A stretch of 64,000 nucleotides of DNA from an uncultured Muribaculaceae bacterium. GTDB lineage: Bacteria > Bacteroidota > Bacteroidia > Bacteroidales > Muribaculaceae. The notes under the pieces are model-generated. The model ran no database searches and was not told the origin of the DNA. It saw only the letters and a list, made by a program, of their open reading frames with translations. Position numbers and translations under genes: made by a program. The DNA lies in contig CAJUPY010000001.1 in NCBI GenBank assembly GCA_910588035.1, forward strand, positions 274,814 to 338,813. The letters run 5' to 3'. This document shows positions 54,391 through 63,238 of this stretch, in pieces; positions within the stretch are counted from its first letter, which is position 1, and each line of letters starts with the position of its first letter.

Positions 54391-54412
54391 TTTAAACTTC
54401 AACAAAAAGACT

Positions 54413-55225
54413 ATGTCATCAATACTTGATAACCGTCCTGAATTGGCCCGCGAGGTCAATGATGTCGCAGAAGTAGCCGGCTATCTCTGGCAAAAAGGAA
54501 TGGCCGAACGTAATGGAGGCAACATCACGATCAACATAACCGACTGCGTCGACGATGCGATCAGAAACATGCCGGCAATTGCAGCTCCTGTTGCAATAGG
54601 CATGACACTCCCGAACCTTAAAGGAAAATATTTCTATTGCAAAGGCACCAACCGCCGCATGCGCGATCTCGCGCGCTGGCCTATGGACAACGGATCCATA
54701 ATCCGCATTCTCGATGACTGCGCCCACTATGAGATCATAGCAGACAAGCCCGTCAAACCGACTTCTGAATTGCCTTCACACCTTGCCGTGCACAACTACC
54801 TTATCGGAAAAGGCTCAAACTACAAGGCATCGGTACATACCCACCCTATTGAGCTTGTGGCAATGAGTCATAACCCCGAATTCCTCAAAAAAGATGTGCT
54901 GACCAACCTTCTGTGGAGCATGATTCCTGAAACAAAAGCATTCTGCCCCCGCGGTCTCGGAATCGTTCCCTACATGCTTCCGTCGTCAAATGAACTCGCA
55001 GAGGCCACGATCAAAGCCATCGACGAAAACTATGACGTTGTCATGTGGGAAAAACACGGCGTTTTTGCCGTAGGCGAGAATGTGCTCGAGGCATTCGACA
55101 TGATCGATGTTCTGACAAAGAGCGCGATGATATATCAAGACGCACGCTCAATGGGCTTCGTGCCCGACGGCATGTCAGACGCACAGATGAAAGAAATTTC
55201 AACAGTTTTCAATCTCCCGAAATAA
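54413..55225 (+). CDS. rhaD: Rhamnulose-1-phosphate aldolase
   Basis: Splits rhamnulose 1-phosphate into dihydroxyacetone phosphate and L-lactaldehyde. The 270-residue class II aldolase shows MAERNGGNITINIT, YFYCKGTNRRMRD, SELPSHLAVHNYL, the zinc histidines in SVHTHPIELVAMSH, and the third His in WEKHGVFAVG. ATG 54413 starts the homology; the longer frame from 54170 overlaps rhaA. Confidence 0.96.
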   Translation: MSSILDNRPELAREVNDVAEVAGYLWQKGMAERNGGNITINITDCVDDAIRNMPAIAAPVAIGMTLPNLKGKYFYCKGTNRRMRDLARWPMDNGSIIRILDDCAHYEIIADKPVKPTSELPSHLAVHNYLIGKGSNYKASVHTHPIELVAMSHNPEFLKKDVLTNLLWSMIPETKAFCPRGLGIVPYMLPSSNELAEATIKAIDENYDVVMWEKHGVFAVGENVLEAFDMIDVLTKSAMIYQDARSMGFVPDGMSDAQMKEISTVFNLPK

Positions 55226-55266
55226 ATCAGTTTTCATAATAAACCAATTATCCTCTCTTAACAACA

Positions 55267-56421
55267 ATGGTAAACAGATTCATTCTCAACGAGGAGTCAT
55301 ATTTCGGACCCGGTGCCCGCAAAGAACTTCCCGGTGCAATCAGAAGCATCAACACAACCAAAGCCTTGATCGTGACTGATCCCGGGCTGCTCAAGTTCGG
55401 TGTCACCAAAATGGTGACCGATGTTCTTGACGAAGCCGCCATACCTTACGAAATCTTCAGCGAGGTCAAACCCAATCCAACCGTAAGCAATGTGCTTGCA
55501 GGTCTTGATGCATTCAAGAAATCCGGAGCTGACGTTCTGGTTGCTGTCGGCGGTGGATCATCAATTGACACAGCCAAAGCTATCGGTATAGTTGCAAACA
55601 ATCCTGAATTCGGCGACATAGTGTCGCTCGAGGGTGTCGCACCTACAAAAAACCGCAGCGTTCCCATCATCGCGCTCCCGACCACTGCAGGAACGGCAGC
55701 CGAGACAACAATCAACTATGTCATCATTGATGAAAAACGCCAGGCTAAGATGGTTTGCGTGGACCCCCACGACATTCCGGCAGTGGCAATCATCGATGCC
55801 GAGCTGATGTATTCACTCCCCAAAGGACTGACCGCCGCAACCGGCATGGACGCCCTGACCCACGCAATTGAGGGTTACATCACAAAAGGCGCATGGGAAA
55901 TGAGCGACATGTTTGAGATAGAAGCGATACGCATGATACGTCACTATCTTCCGACTGCAGTTTTCGAGCCCAAGAATCCGGAAGGCCGAAACGGCATGGC
56001 CGTCGCCCAATATATCGCAGGTATGGCTTTCTCAAACGTAGGCCTCGGACTCGTTCACGGCATGGCTCACCCGATGGGCTCACTTTTTGATGTTCCCCAC
56101 GGTGTTGCAAACGCGCTGTTGCTCCCGACGATCATGGAGTTCAACAAACCGTGCTGCATCAAGAAGTATGGTGAGATCGCCCGCGCAATGGGTGTCAATA
56201 CCGACGGCATGAGCGATGATGAAGCAGCTCAGGCAGCCTGTGATGCAGTTAGAGCTCTTGCAATCGAAGTCGGAATTCCGCAGCATCTGAGCGAACTCGG
56301 CATAACAGAGAATGACATTCCCGCCCTCTCTGCCCAGGCTCTTGCCGATGTCTGCACACCCGGAAACCCCAGAGAAGTCACGATCGACGACATAATAGCT
56401 CTCTACAAGAAAGTTCTGTAA
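55267..56421 (+). CDS. fucO: Lactaldehyde reductase (iron-dependent)
   Basis: Reduces L-lactaldehyde to 1,2-propanediol and regenerates NAD. The 384-residue group III alcohol dehydrogenase shows VNRFILNEESYFGPGARKEL, VAVGGGSSIDTAKA (NAD site), PTTAGTAAETT, and the iron ligands in ATGMDALTHAIEGYI and GLVHGMAHPMG. As last gene of the rhamnose operon it indicates anaerobic rhamnose fermentation to propanediol. Confidence 0.95.
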   Translation: MVNRFILNEESYFGPGARKELPGAIRSINTTKALIVTDPGLLKFGVTKMVTDVLDEAAIPYEIFSEVKPNPTVSNVLAGLDAFKKSGADVLVAVGGGSSIDTAKAIGIVANNPEFGDIVSLEGVAPTKNRSVPIIALPTTAGTAAETTINYVIIDEKRQAKMVCVDPHDIPAVAIIDAELMYSLPKGLTAATGMDALTHAIEGYITKGAWEMSDMFEIEAIRMIRHYLPTAVFEPKNPEGRNGMAVAQYIAGMAFSNVGLGLVHGMAHPMGSLFDVPHGVANALLLPTIMEFNKPCCIKKYGEIARAMGVNTDGMSDDEAAQAACDAVRALAIEVGIPQHLSELGITENDIPALSAQALADVCTPGNPREVTIDDIIALYKKVL

Positions 56422-56442
56422 ACCACAATTTAACCCATATGC

Positions 56443-56480
56443 CAAGGAGACCGCGCCCAGTCACGGTCTCCTTGTTTTTT
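56443..56480 (+). terminator. Terminator of the rhamnose operon
   Basis: CAAGGAGACCG (56443-56453) pairs with CGGTCTCCTTG around an 8-10 base loop and runs into TTTTTT. Confidence 0.93.
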
Positions 56481-56548
56481 ATATGAACCATAGATGTTGC
56501 CGGAGCGTTTATCCATAAACACTATTACACCCATAAAGTCAACTGTTT

Positions 56549-57595
56549 ATGAAAACATCACAATCAATTGCCTCAGCTCTGCTGATCGGCTTCGCATCGA
56601 TTTTCGGAACACAACAGTCAGAAGCCTGCACACGAGTTCTCTATGCCGGCGAAGACTCTTTATACATCGTAGGACGTTCGCTCGATTGGAAGACTCCTAT
56701 CCCGACCAACATCTATGTTTATCCCCGAGGCATGACCAAAGTCAGCTCAGACAAACCAGGCGCATTGACCTGGACTTCAAAATATGGTGCTGTCTATGCA
56801 GTCGGTTATGACGGAGGCATAACCGAAGGCATGAACGAGAAAGGGCTCTCGATCAACGGCCTGTTCTGCAAAGGAACAGTCTACAATAACGCCGACACGG
56901 AGGGACGACCGCCAATGTCAATGGCAATGTTTGTCGGTTGGCTACTCGACATGAACGAGACAACGGCAGAAGTTGTCAAAGTGTTGAAACAGCACAATTT
57001 CACCATCGGCGGACAGACCTTTGACGGGGGCACGGTTTCGGCTCTGCATTGGGGCATCACCGATGCGAGCGGTCACACTGCCATTCTTGAATTCGACCAC
57101 GGTAACATCAAGATCTATGAAGGCAATGACATAAGAGTGCTGACCAACGATCCGCAATGGCCGGCAATGCAGGCGATCAACGATTATTGGAAAAAAGTAG
57201 GCGGACAGAACATGTTGCCCGGAACAGTGAAGAGTCCTGACCGTTTCGTCAGAGCAGACTATTTCATCAGACACGTCAAATCAACCAGAAATGCCCAACT
57301 CGGTGTTTCAGAGACCCGCAGCGTGCTTGCATGCTCATGCGTACCGTATGAGTATACTGTCGAAACCGAACCAAACGTATCGTCAACCCAGTGGCGCAGC
57401 TTTTCCAATTTACGCGACCGTCTATACTATTTCGACATAGTGACCAATTTAGGAATGTATTATGTCGATCTAAAAAAAATAGATTTGAGACCCGGACAAC
57501 CGGTTAGAAAATTCGACACAGCGAAACACACCGATACAGTGGGTGACGTGACCCATTTGCTTGTCAAATCAAAACCATTCACCCCGATGTATTGA
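56549..57595 (+). CDS. Choloylglycine hydrolase family (bile salt hydrolase/penicillin acylase type)
   Basis: A 348-residue Ntn-hydrolase. The signal peptide ends after SEA, so cleavage would expose Cys27 (CTRVLYAG) as the N-terminal nucleophile. Further catalytic residues fit the family: Arg43 and Asp46 (GRSLDW), Asn200 (LTNDP) and Arg232 (PDRFVRADYF). The YDGGITEGMNEKGL block is the form seen in Bacteroidetes enzymes. Such enzymes cleave conjugated bile salts, penicillin V or other linear amides; substrate choice cannot be fixed from the sequence, but in a gut bacterium bile salts are the first guess. It is a single-gene unit after the rhamnose terminator. Confidence 0.9.
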   Translation: MKTSQSIASALLIGFASIFGTQQSEACTRVLYAGEDSLYIVGRSLDWKTPIPTNIYVYPRGMTKVSSDKPGALTWTSKYGAVYAVGYDGGITEGMNEKGLSINGLFCKGTVYNNADTEGRPPMSMAMFVGWLLDMNETTAEVVKVLKQHNFTIGGQTFDGGTVSALHWGITDASGHTAILEFDHGNIKIYEGNDIRVLTNDPQWPAMQAINDYWKKVGGQNMLPGTVKSPDRFVRADYFIRHVKSTRNAQLGVSETRSVLACSCVPYEYTVETEPNVSSTQWRSFSNLRDRLYYFDIVTNLGMYYVDLKKIDLRPGQPVRKFDTAKHTDTVGDVTHLLVKSKPFTPMY

Positions 57596-57606
57596 ACATT
57601 ATTCTC

Positions 57607-57644
57607 CATCGCCTCAATAGACCGTAAGGTTTTTTGAGGCGATG
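57607..57644. terminator. Hairpin between convergent genes, overlapping a stop codon
   Basis: CATCGCCTCAA (57607-57617) pairs with TTGAGGCGATG (57634-57644). It lies 12 bases after the hydrolase stop and includes the stop and last codons of the minus-strand gene. U-tracts are poor on both sides. Confidence 0.6.
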
Positions 57645-58534
57645 AAATTATCTCCACACCAGATTTCAACTCTATATGATCCGGCTTCCCAGGAGCTGCC
57701 ACGCTGATTGTTTCCCCAGCCTCCGAGCACCTGTGAATTCTCTCCAAGTCTGATATCTGCATCTTTTTTATAAGTGCAGCCAGACGGACTGCCGTTTCCT
57801 GTCAGCATCGTGTTGCCTCGATACCATTTGATATTGAATGTCTTGTTGCCGGAGGTTTCTCCGTTATAGTTGACTCTAATGTATACATAATAGATATCCG
57901 AGGCGTACAAACGTTCACCATAGATCGACGGAGCCGAATCATAACGTCCGTTACCAAATTCAATTGAATTGATCACCAGTGGGAAGTGTTCAATATAATT
58001 ATCTTTATAGGCCTGAAGTTCAGTTAATTTTTCAGTCAGCGTCTTGCGTTCACCGTTGAGCGCGTTCAACTCATCACGACCCGACGAGACCATTTCATTG
58101 GCGGAATCATAAAGCCGTTCAAACTTACGGGCTCTGTCATAAAAATAACCGCACGCCGATGCAACAGCCAGAACGGCCACAATCAGAACTGCGATCGTGA
58201 CAACAAAACCTTTGACACTCCGCTGCTTAACCGGCACTTTCTCTATTATAATCTCTTTTTGGGGTATATGCTCACGGGTGTTTCTTCCCTTTTCGGCAAT
58301 ATCGGCACCACCTCCACCTGACCGGGTAACAATCTGATCCAACCTATGATATGTTTTCTCAACCAGATCGTCAGCAATTCTCACTTGATCGAGCGATAGA
58401 TCGCAGAGAGGATTTCCATGGTGTGTCATCGATTTCATCTCCACCATGTTGTCGTTGACGGCTTTTAGATGCTTCCTCACTCTTTTGAGCGAATCTCCTA
58501 CATCTGACAATGTTTCATAAAATGATTGAGCCAT
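57614..58534 (-). CDS. Single-pass membrane protein with C-terminal beta domain (unknown)
   Basis: A 306-residue protein of unknown function. The N-terminal part (1-107) is charged and probably cytoplasmic, with helices (1-35 and 46-70) and a GGGG linker. One membrane helix spans about 108-131 (FVVTIAVLIVAVLAVASA). A coiled-coil-like segment (about 133-177) follows, then a C-terminal beta domain (about 187-306) that ends SYRVEIWCGDNFIASKNLTVY. The same plan, with the same ending pattern, is found in the protein encoded just upstream, 14 bases away. The two are likely paralogues and may form a complex spanning the inner membrane, with the beta domain in the periplasm. Confidence 0.8.
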   Translation of the reverse strand: MAQSFYETLSDVGDSLKRVRKHLKAVNDNMVEMKSMTHHGNPLCDLSLDQVRIADDLVEKTYHRLDQIVTRSGGGGADIAEKGRNTREHIPQKEIIIEKVPVKQRSVKGFVVTIAVLIVAVLAVASACGYFYDRARKFERLYDSANEMVSSGRDELNALNGERKTLTEKLTELQAYKDNYIEHFPLVINSIEFGNGRYDSAPSIYGERLYASDIYYVYIRVNYNGETSGNKTFNIKWYRGNTMLTGNGSPSGCTYKKDADIRLGENSQVLGGWGNNQRGSSWEAGSYRVEIWCGDNFIASKNLTVY

Positions 58535-58548
58535 AGACCTGCTGATTT

Positions 58549-59475
58549 CTATTTGAAGTTATATTTTCCCGTCTCAAGACACTTGTCACCCCGCCACACC
58601 TCAACGATACACTCACCGTCAAAATACATTGATGCAGTACTGGTGAACTCAGGCCCCCTAAGCTCATTATCTCCTAATTTCAGCGTATACGTACGTGTAG
58701 CCTCATAATATCCGGCCGTGTTACCGTTGCGGTTCGATGTCTTGTATTTTTGGGAAATCTGAATCATTTTAAAAGTCAATGTCAATTTTTCATTTGCGAC
58801 ACCCACAACTTTCACAACCGGCGTCACTGATCTGAAGTGCGCGCTGCTGTTTGTGCCAACCAGTTTGTTACCGCTGAAAAGTCTCAAAGATTTGATCTCG
58901 ACCGGAATTCTGCTGTTCCATTTCGACCTCAGCGATGAGTAGTTCCGATCAATGTCGTCTTTAGATTTTTTCACAGACTTGATAACATTTTTCAATGAAT
59001 CGACATCTGAAGTAACCACATTCAATGAATCTTCAAGATATTCAATCTTATTCTTTAGGTCGACATGCATGTGTTCAGCCTCATGTCTCAGTGTTGCTAT
59101 CTCTTTATTTTTCGTGTCTATAATCCACCATATGGAGCCTGCGCCGATCAAAATCAACAGACATATCATCGATAGTGAGATCAGAAGCCAAAACCTGCTT
59201 CTATCGGGTGTCTTCACGCTCTTCTCAACCAATTGCGACCCGGGATCTTCAGGTGACTCAATCACTGAGCCTGCTAAACCTATCTTTTCAATCTCAGTCT
59301 GTAGGCCGACCAGAGACTTCAAAGACATATCAATGCCATCAAGAATCTTTTCAATTGATTTATTTGACACAGCAGCATTATCAGATAGTTTCACTGCCGT
59401 TGTGTGGATATCATTCAAATAGTTGACAATCTGCCGTACGATTTTTTCTATATTCTTATCTAATGAATCACGCAT
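58549..59475 (-). CDS. Paralogous single-pass membrane protein with C-terminal beta domain (unknown)
   Basis: A 308-residue protein with the same architecture as its downstream neighbour: helical N-terminal region (1-65), acidic linker, one membrane helix (about 95-119, WLLISLSMICLLILIGAGSIWWI), a long coiled coil (about 120-183) and a C-terminal beta domain (about 190-308) ending GECIVEVWRGDKCLETGKYNFK. Similarity to the neighbour is strongest at the end (EIW/EVW, GD, K-N). It is the first gene of the pair, and its promoter faces that of a two-component system across 178 bases. No family is recognised; a sensor or envelope-scaffold role is a guess. Confidence 0.8.
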   Translation of the reverse strand: MRDSLDKNIEKIVRQIVNYLNDIHTTAVKLSDNAAVSNKSIEKILDGIDMSLKSLVGLQTEIEKIGLAGSVIESPEDPGSQLVEKSVKTPDRSRFWLLISLSMICLLILIGAGSIWWIIDTKNKEIATLRHEAEHMHVDLKNKIEYLEDSLNVVTSDVDSLKNVIKSVKKSKDDIDRNYSSLRSKWNSRIPVEIKSLRLFSGNKLVGTNSSAHFRSVTPVVKVVGVANEKLTLTFKMIQISQKYKTSNRNGNTAGYYEATRTYTLKLGDNELRGPEFTSTASMYFDGECIVEVWRGDKCLETGKYNFK

Positions 59476-59520
59476 CAGTTAAAAATTCAGTTATTTACAT
59501 TATAAAGGATAAATAATGTG

Positions 59521-59528
59521 CAAAATTA
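59521..59528 (-). promoter_or_regulatory. -7 element of the membrane-protein pair
   Basis: TAATTTTG on the minus strand, 45 bases before the ATG at 59475. The -33 element is not clear. Confidence 0.5.
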
Positions 59529-59601
59529 CTCATTTAATCAATTTAAATTGCTAAATTTGAGCAAAAGCTATGCTTCCGTCTGTTATTAACATTATTTAAC
59601 C

Positions 59602-59631
59602 TTGATTTCTATATCGTAAACATTAATTTTG
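59602..59631 (+). promoter_or_regulatory. Promoter of the two-component system
   Basis: TTG at 59602-59604, 19 bases, then TAATTTTG at 59624-59631; the leader to ATG 59654 is about 17 bases. Confidence 0.7.
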
Positions 59632-59653
59632 CACTAAAATAAACCTCAAACTG

Positions 59654-60364
59654 ATGAGAATCAAAATCCTTGTTATCGACAACGAAGAGTCGATTTGCGA
59701 AATATTAAAATACAATCTTGAAAAAGAAGGGTATGAAGTCACATGCGCCTATAGCGCGGAAGAGGCTTTGCGCCACGATGTATCAGTCTATCAGCTCTGT
59801 ATCGTCGATATCATGATGGACAACCTGAGTGGATTCGATTTTGTAAAACGTCTGCGCTACAACCCTGCTACAGAAAATTTGCCCGTCATCTTTTGTTCGG
59901 CACTTAACGGCGAAGACGACACCGTCATGGGTCTGAACATCGGTGGTGACGACTACATCACGAAACCATTCGTCACGAGTGAGGTCATTGCACGTGTACG
60001 CGCGGTTCTCAGACGCTCATCAGCGCACCAGCAAATGGCCTATAATGCGAGCAAAAGCATCTATGAACCAGACATCACATTCAAGACCTTGAGACTTGAC
60101 CGCAATGAGAAGGTATGCTATCTCGACGGTGAGCCGATAAGTCTGACACGAACCGAATTTGACATTTTACTTTTCTTCTTGACTCACAGGAATAAAATCT
60201 ATTCGCGCGCCGAGATCATAAATGAAGTGTGGGCCGACGGAGTGTCGGTTTCCAACCGCACAATCGACACCAACATCACCCGTCTGCGTAAAAAACTCGG
60301 CGAGTATGGTGAAAACATAGCGACTCGATTAGGCTTCGGATATGGTTTCAAAGAAACGCTATAG
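59654..60364 (+). CDS. Response regulator, OmpR/PhoB family
   Basis: A 236-residue DNA-binding response regulator. The receiver domain (1-120) has the acidic pocket IDNEES, the phosphoacceptor Asp52 (CIVDIMMDN) and Lys104 (DDYITKPF). The winged-helix output domain (about 137-235) has the LTRTEFDILLFF and SNRTIDTNITRLRKKLG signatures. It overlaps the kinase gene by 23 bases. It resembles RprY/PhoB-type regulators, but the regulon cannot be inferred. The divergent membrane-protein pair is an obvious candidate target. Confidence 0.93.
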   Translation: MRIKILVIDNEESICEILKYNLEKEGYEVTCAYSAEEALRHDVSVYQLCIVDIMMDNLSGFDFVKRLRYNPATENLPVIFCSALNGEDDTVMGLNIGGDDYITKPFVTSEVIARVRAVLRRSSAHQQMAYNASKSIYEPDITFKTLRLDRNEKVCYLDGEPISLTRTEFDILLFFLTHRNKIYSRAEIINEVWADGVSVSNRTIDTNITRLRKKLGEYGENIATRLGFGYGFKETL

Positions 60365-61826
60365 CTACCGTAACAGACTGTTCATTCCAATGTTCACCGT
60401 GCTGTGGCTGTCTGTCATAGCACTATGCACATTTCATTATTTCCGCTCACAGGAGTATCGCAAAAATGTGCTCAAGTCAAACATCGACCTCATCACACAG
60501 AACATTCTGACAATCTATGATGACGGCGACATAAACCGTGCTGAAAAATTTCTCGAGTTCATAGATTCATACTACATCAACACTGACTATGACGATGTCA
60601 GCATCGCCATTTATGACGTTGCTACCGGAGAACAGATCGGACATGCGGGATTTCCGCTTCCACCACCCGACAGATCACTGTCAGGCAATAGCGGTGTCTT
60701 CAAGGCGACAGATTTCAAGACTTCGATTGATTCAGAGGGTAATCCGATTGATTTTTCCCGTGACAAGGTGTTTTATTACCGAATTGACACCACTGCCGAC
60801 GGACGCATATTGGTTCAGACTGTCATGCCGTTCACATCGGCGATAAAGGCTCCGTTGACCTATTCTTTCGCATATACCGCCGTAATAATCATAGCGGCGA
60901 TAGTCATCACAATCTTCATGTGGGTATTTATCTCACATCTGAGCAAGAACATAGTCTTGCTGCGTGATTTCGTGACAAGTGCCGTAAATGATGAAGGATT
61001 CAATAAAGATGTTGAATTTCCCAGTGACGAACTTGGCGACATATCGCGTCAGATCATTGAATTTTATCAGACACGCAGCCGCGCGTTGGAAGCAATCGAA
61101 CGAGAACACCGCATTGCTTTGAAAGCGACCGAAGATAAAAGCAAGATGAAAAGACAGATGTCTGACAACATAAATCATGAACTCAAAACCCCGATCGGCA
61201 TCATAAAGGGTTACGTGGACACCATGATCGAAAATCCCGACATGGATGAACAGACCAAACACCATTTCCTGACAAAGACGTCGCAACAGGTCACCCGACT
61301 GACCGAAATGTTGAACGACATATCGACGATCACCCGTCTCGAGGAAGCCGGCTCGTCAATTCCGGTTGAGAAAATAGACTTCCACGATGTTGTGTTCACT
61401 ACCGCCAACGACGTAGTTGAAAGTGGATTGAACGGCACAATGGAGCTGGAATATGACATTCCGTTTGACAGTTACATAAAAGGTAACTTCAACCTGTTGG
61501 CCGAAGTGCTCACCAACCTGACAAAGAATGCTGTCGCATATAGCGGCGGTTCGCTAATGGGAATCAAGATGATTGCCAAAAACAAACATTTCTATACATT
61601 CTCGTTTTACGACAACGGTAAAGGGATAGACCCCGAACATCTGCCTCATATTTTTGACCGTTTCTACCGCGTCGATTCCGGACGCAGCAGAAAAAAAGGA
61701 GGTACCGGTCTGGGGCTTCCGATTGTCAAGAACACTATCATCACACTCGGTGGTACAATCTCGGTCAGAAACAGAAAAGGCGGAGGTCTGGAATTCATAT
61801 TCACGCTTCCGGTCTGGAATGACTGA
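60342..61826 (+). CDS. Sensor histidine kinase
   Basis: A 494-residue membrane kinase. Membrane helices lie at about 13-33 and 174-197, with a periplasmic sensor region between them. A HAMP-like linker and coiled coil follow, then the HisKA domain with His279 (INHELKTPIGIIKGYVD), and the ATPase domain with the N box (LTNLTKNAVAYS), G1 (FYDNGKGID), F box (FDRFYRVDSG) and G2 (GGTGLGLPIVK). It should phosphorylate the response regulator encoded just upstream. The stimulus is unknown. hisS follows after 29 bases and may be read through. Confidence 0.93.
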   Translation: MVSKKRYSYRNRLFIPMFTVLWLSVIALCTFHYFRSQEYRKNVLKSNIDLITQNILTIYDDGDINRAEKFLEFIDSYYINTDYDDVSIAIYDVATGEQIGHAGFPLPPPDRSLSGNSGVFKATDFKTSIDSEGNPIDFSRDKVFYYRIDTTADGRILVQTVMPFTSAIKAPLTYSFAYTAVIIIAAIVITIFMWVFISHLSKNIVLLRDFVTSAVNDEGFNKDVEFPSDELGDISRQIIEFYQTRSRALEAIEREHRIALKATEDKSKMKRQMSDNINHELKTPIGIIKGYVDTMIENPDMDEQTKHHFLTKTSQQVTRLTEMLNDISTITRLEEAGSSIPVEKIDFHDVVFTTANDVVESGLNGTMELEYDIPFDSYIKGNFNLLAEVLTNLTKNAVAYSGGSLMGIKMIAKNKHFYTFSFYDNGKGIDPEHLPHIFDRFYRVDSGRSRKKGGTGLGLPIVKNTIITLGGTISVRNRKGGGLEFIFTLPVWND

Positions 61827-61855
61827 TTGACCACAACCACTAAAACCGAAAAAAA

Positions 61856-63232
61856 ATGGCACAGAAACCATCAATACCAAAAGGTACGCGCGATTTCTCG
61901 CCGTTGGAGATGTCAAGACGCAATTACATCTTCGGCACTATCCGCAATGTATTCAGTTTATACGGATTTCGTCAGATAGAGACTCCGGCGATGGAAAATC
62001 TGTCAACACTGATGGGAAAATACGGCGAAGAAGGCGACAAACTGTTATTCAAGATACTTAATTCAGGTGACTACCTGCGTGGAATTGACCGGAATCTCAT
62101 AGAATCTAACGATACGGCACGACTTGCATCGCAACTTTGCGAGAAAGGATTGCGCTATGACCTGACAGTTCCTTTCGCCCGCTATGTTGTCCAACACCGC
62201 AATGAAATAACATTCCCGTTCAAACGCTACCAGATTCAACCGGTCTGGAGAGCCGACCGTCCGCAAAAAGGCCGTTATCGGGAATTTTATCAATGTGATG
62301 CCGACGTGGTTGGCTCTGACTCGTTGCTTAACGAAGTCGAACTGCTGTCAATGATCGATGAAGTATTCCGCCGATTGAAAATCAGAATAGCCATCAAACT
62401 CAATAACCGCAAGATACTCGCGGGAATAGCCGAATTGATCGGTGCCCCGGAAAAGATTGTCGACATAACAGTTGCAATTGACAAAATCGATAAAATCGGC
62501 ATCGAGAATGTCAATGCCGAACTGATCGAACGAGGTCTGAGTGAAGAGTCAGTCGGTGCGCTACGTCCCATTCTTGAAATAGACGGTACGATAGAGGAGC
62601 GTGTGAACAGTCTTGAGAAATTGCTCGAGAAATCTGAGGTAGGCTCGAATGGTGTCAGAGAGCTTCGCACGGTAGTCAACGGAATAATGGAAACCGGCCT
62701 TGATGCGCGTCTCGATATCGACGTTTCGCTCGCACGCGGATTAAACTACTACACCGGAACCATAATCGAGGTCAAAGCTCTTGATGTCGAAATAGGCAGC
62801 ATCACAGGTGGTGGCCGCTACGACAATCTCACCGGTGTATTCGGCCTCCCTGGCGTGTCAGGCGTTGGAATTTCATTCGGAGCCGACCGCATCTATGATG
62901 TGCTCAACACCCTGAATCTCTATCCCGAAGGAATCGAACATTGCGTTCAGGTGATGTTCACGAACTTCGGCGAAAAAGAAGCTGCGTGTGCATTGAGAAT
63001 AATCAAGAAAATGCGTGACTGCGGAATTCAGTGTGAGATCTACCCCGATACCGCCAAAATGCAAAAACAGATGAAATATGCCGATTCTCTCGGAACTCCA
63101 TATGTCGCCATTATCGGTGAGACTGAAATGAGCCAGAACAGAATCACGCTCAAGAACATGTCAACCGGTGAACAACAAATGTTGACTGAAGAAGAAGCCA
63201 TCGCCATTATTAACCCTGCCACATCAATTTAA
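61856..63232 (+). CDS. hisS: Histidyl-tRNA synthetase
   Basis: Charges tRNA-His. The 458-residue class II enzyme shows motif 1 (FRQIETPAMENLSTL), motif 2 (VWRADRPQKGRYREFYQCDADVVG), the histidine-binding block ARGLNYYTGTIIEV, motif 3 (GVGISFGADRIYDVL) and a C-terminal anticodon-binding domain. A partial tRNA-His gene lies about 720 bases downstream. Confidence 0.97.
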   Translation: MAQKPSIPKGTRDFSPLEMSRRNYIFGTIRNVFSLYGFRQIETPAMENLSTLMGKYGEEGDKLLFKILNSGDYLRGIDRNLIESNDTARLASQLCEKGLRYDLTVPFARYVVQHRNEITFPFKRYQIQPVWRADRPQKGRYREFYQCDADVVGSDSLLNEVELLSMIDEVFRRLKIRIAIKLNNRKILAGIAELIGAPEKIVDITVAIDKIDKIGIENVNAELIERGLSEESVGALRPILEIDGTIEERVNSLEKLLEKSEVGSNGVRELRTVVNGIMETGLDARLDIDVSLARGLNYYTGTIIEVKALDVEIGSITGGGRYDNLTGVFGLPGVSGVGISFGADRIYDVLNTLNLYPEGIEHCVQVMFTNFGEKEAACALRIIKKMRDCGIQCEIYPDTAKMQKQMKYADSLGTPYVAIIGETEMSQNRITLKNMSTGEQQMLTEEEAIAIINPATSI

Positions 63233-63238
63233 TAGCTT

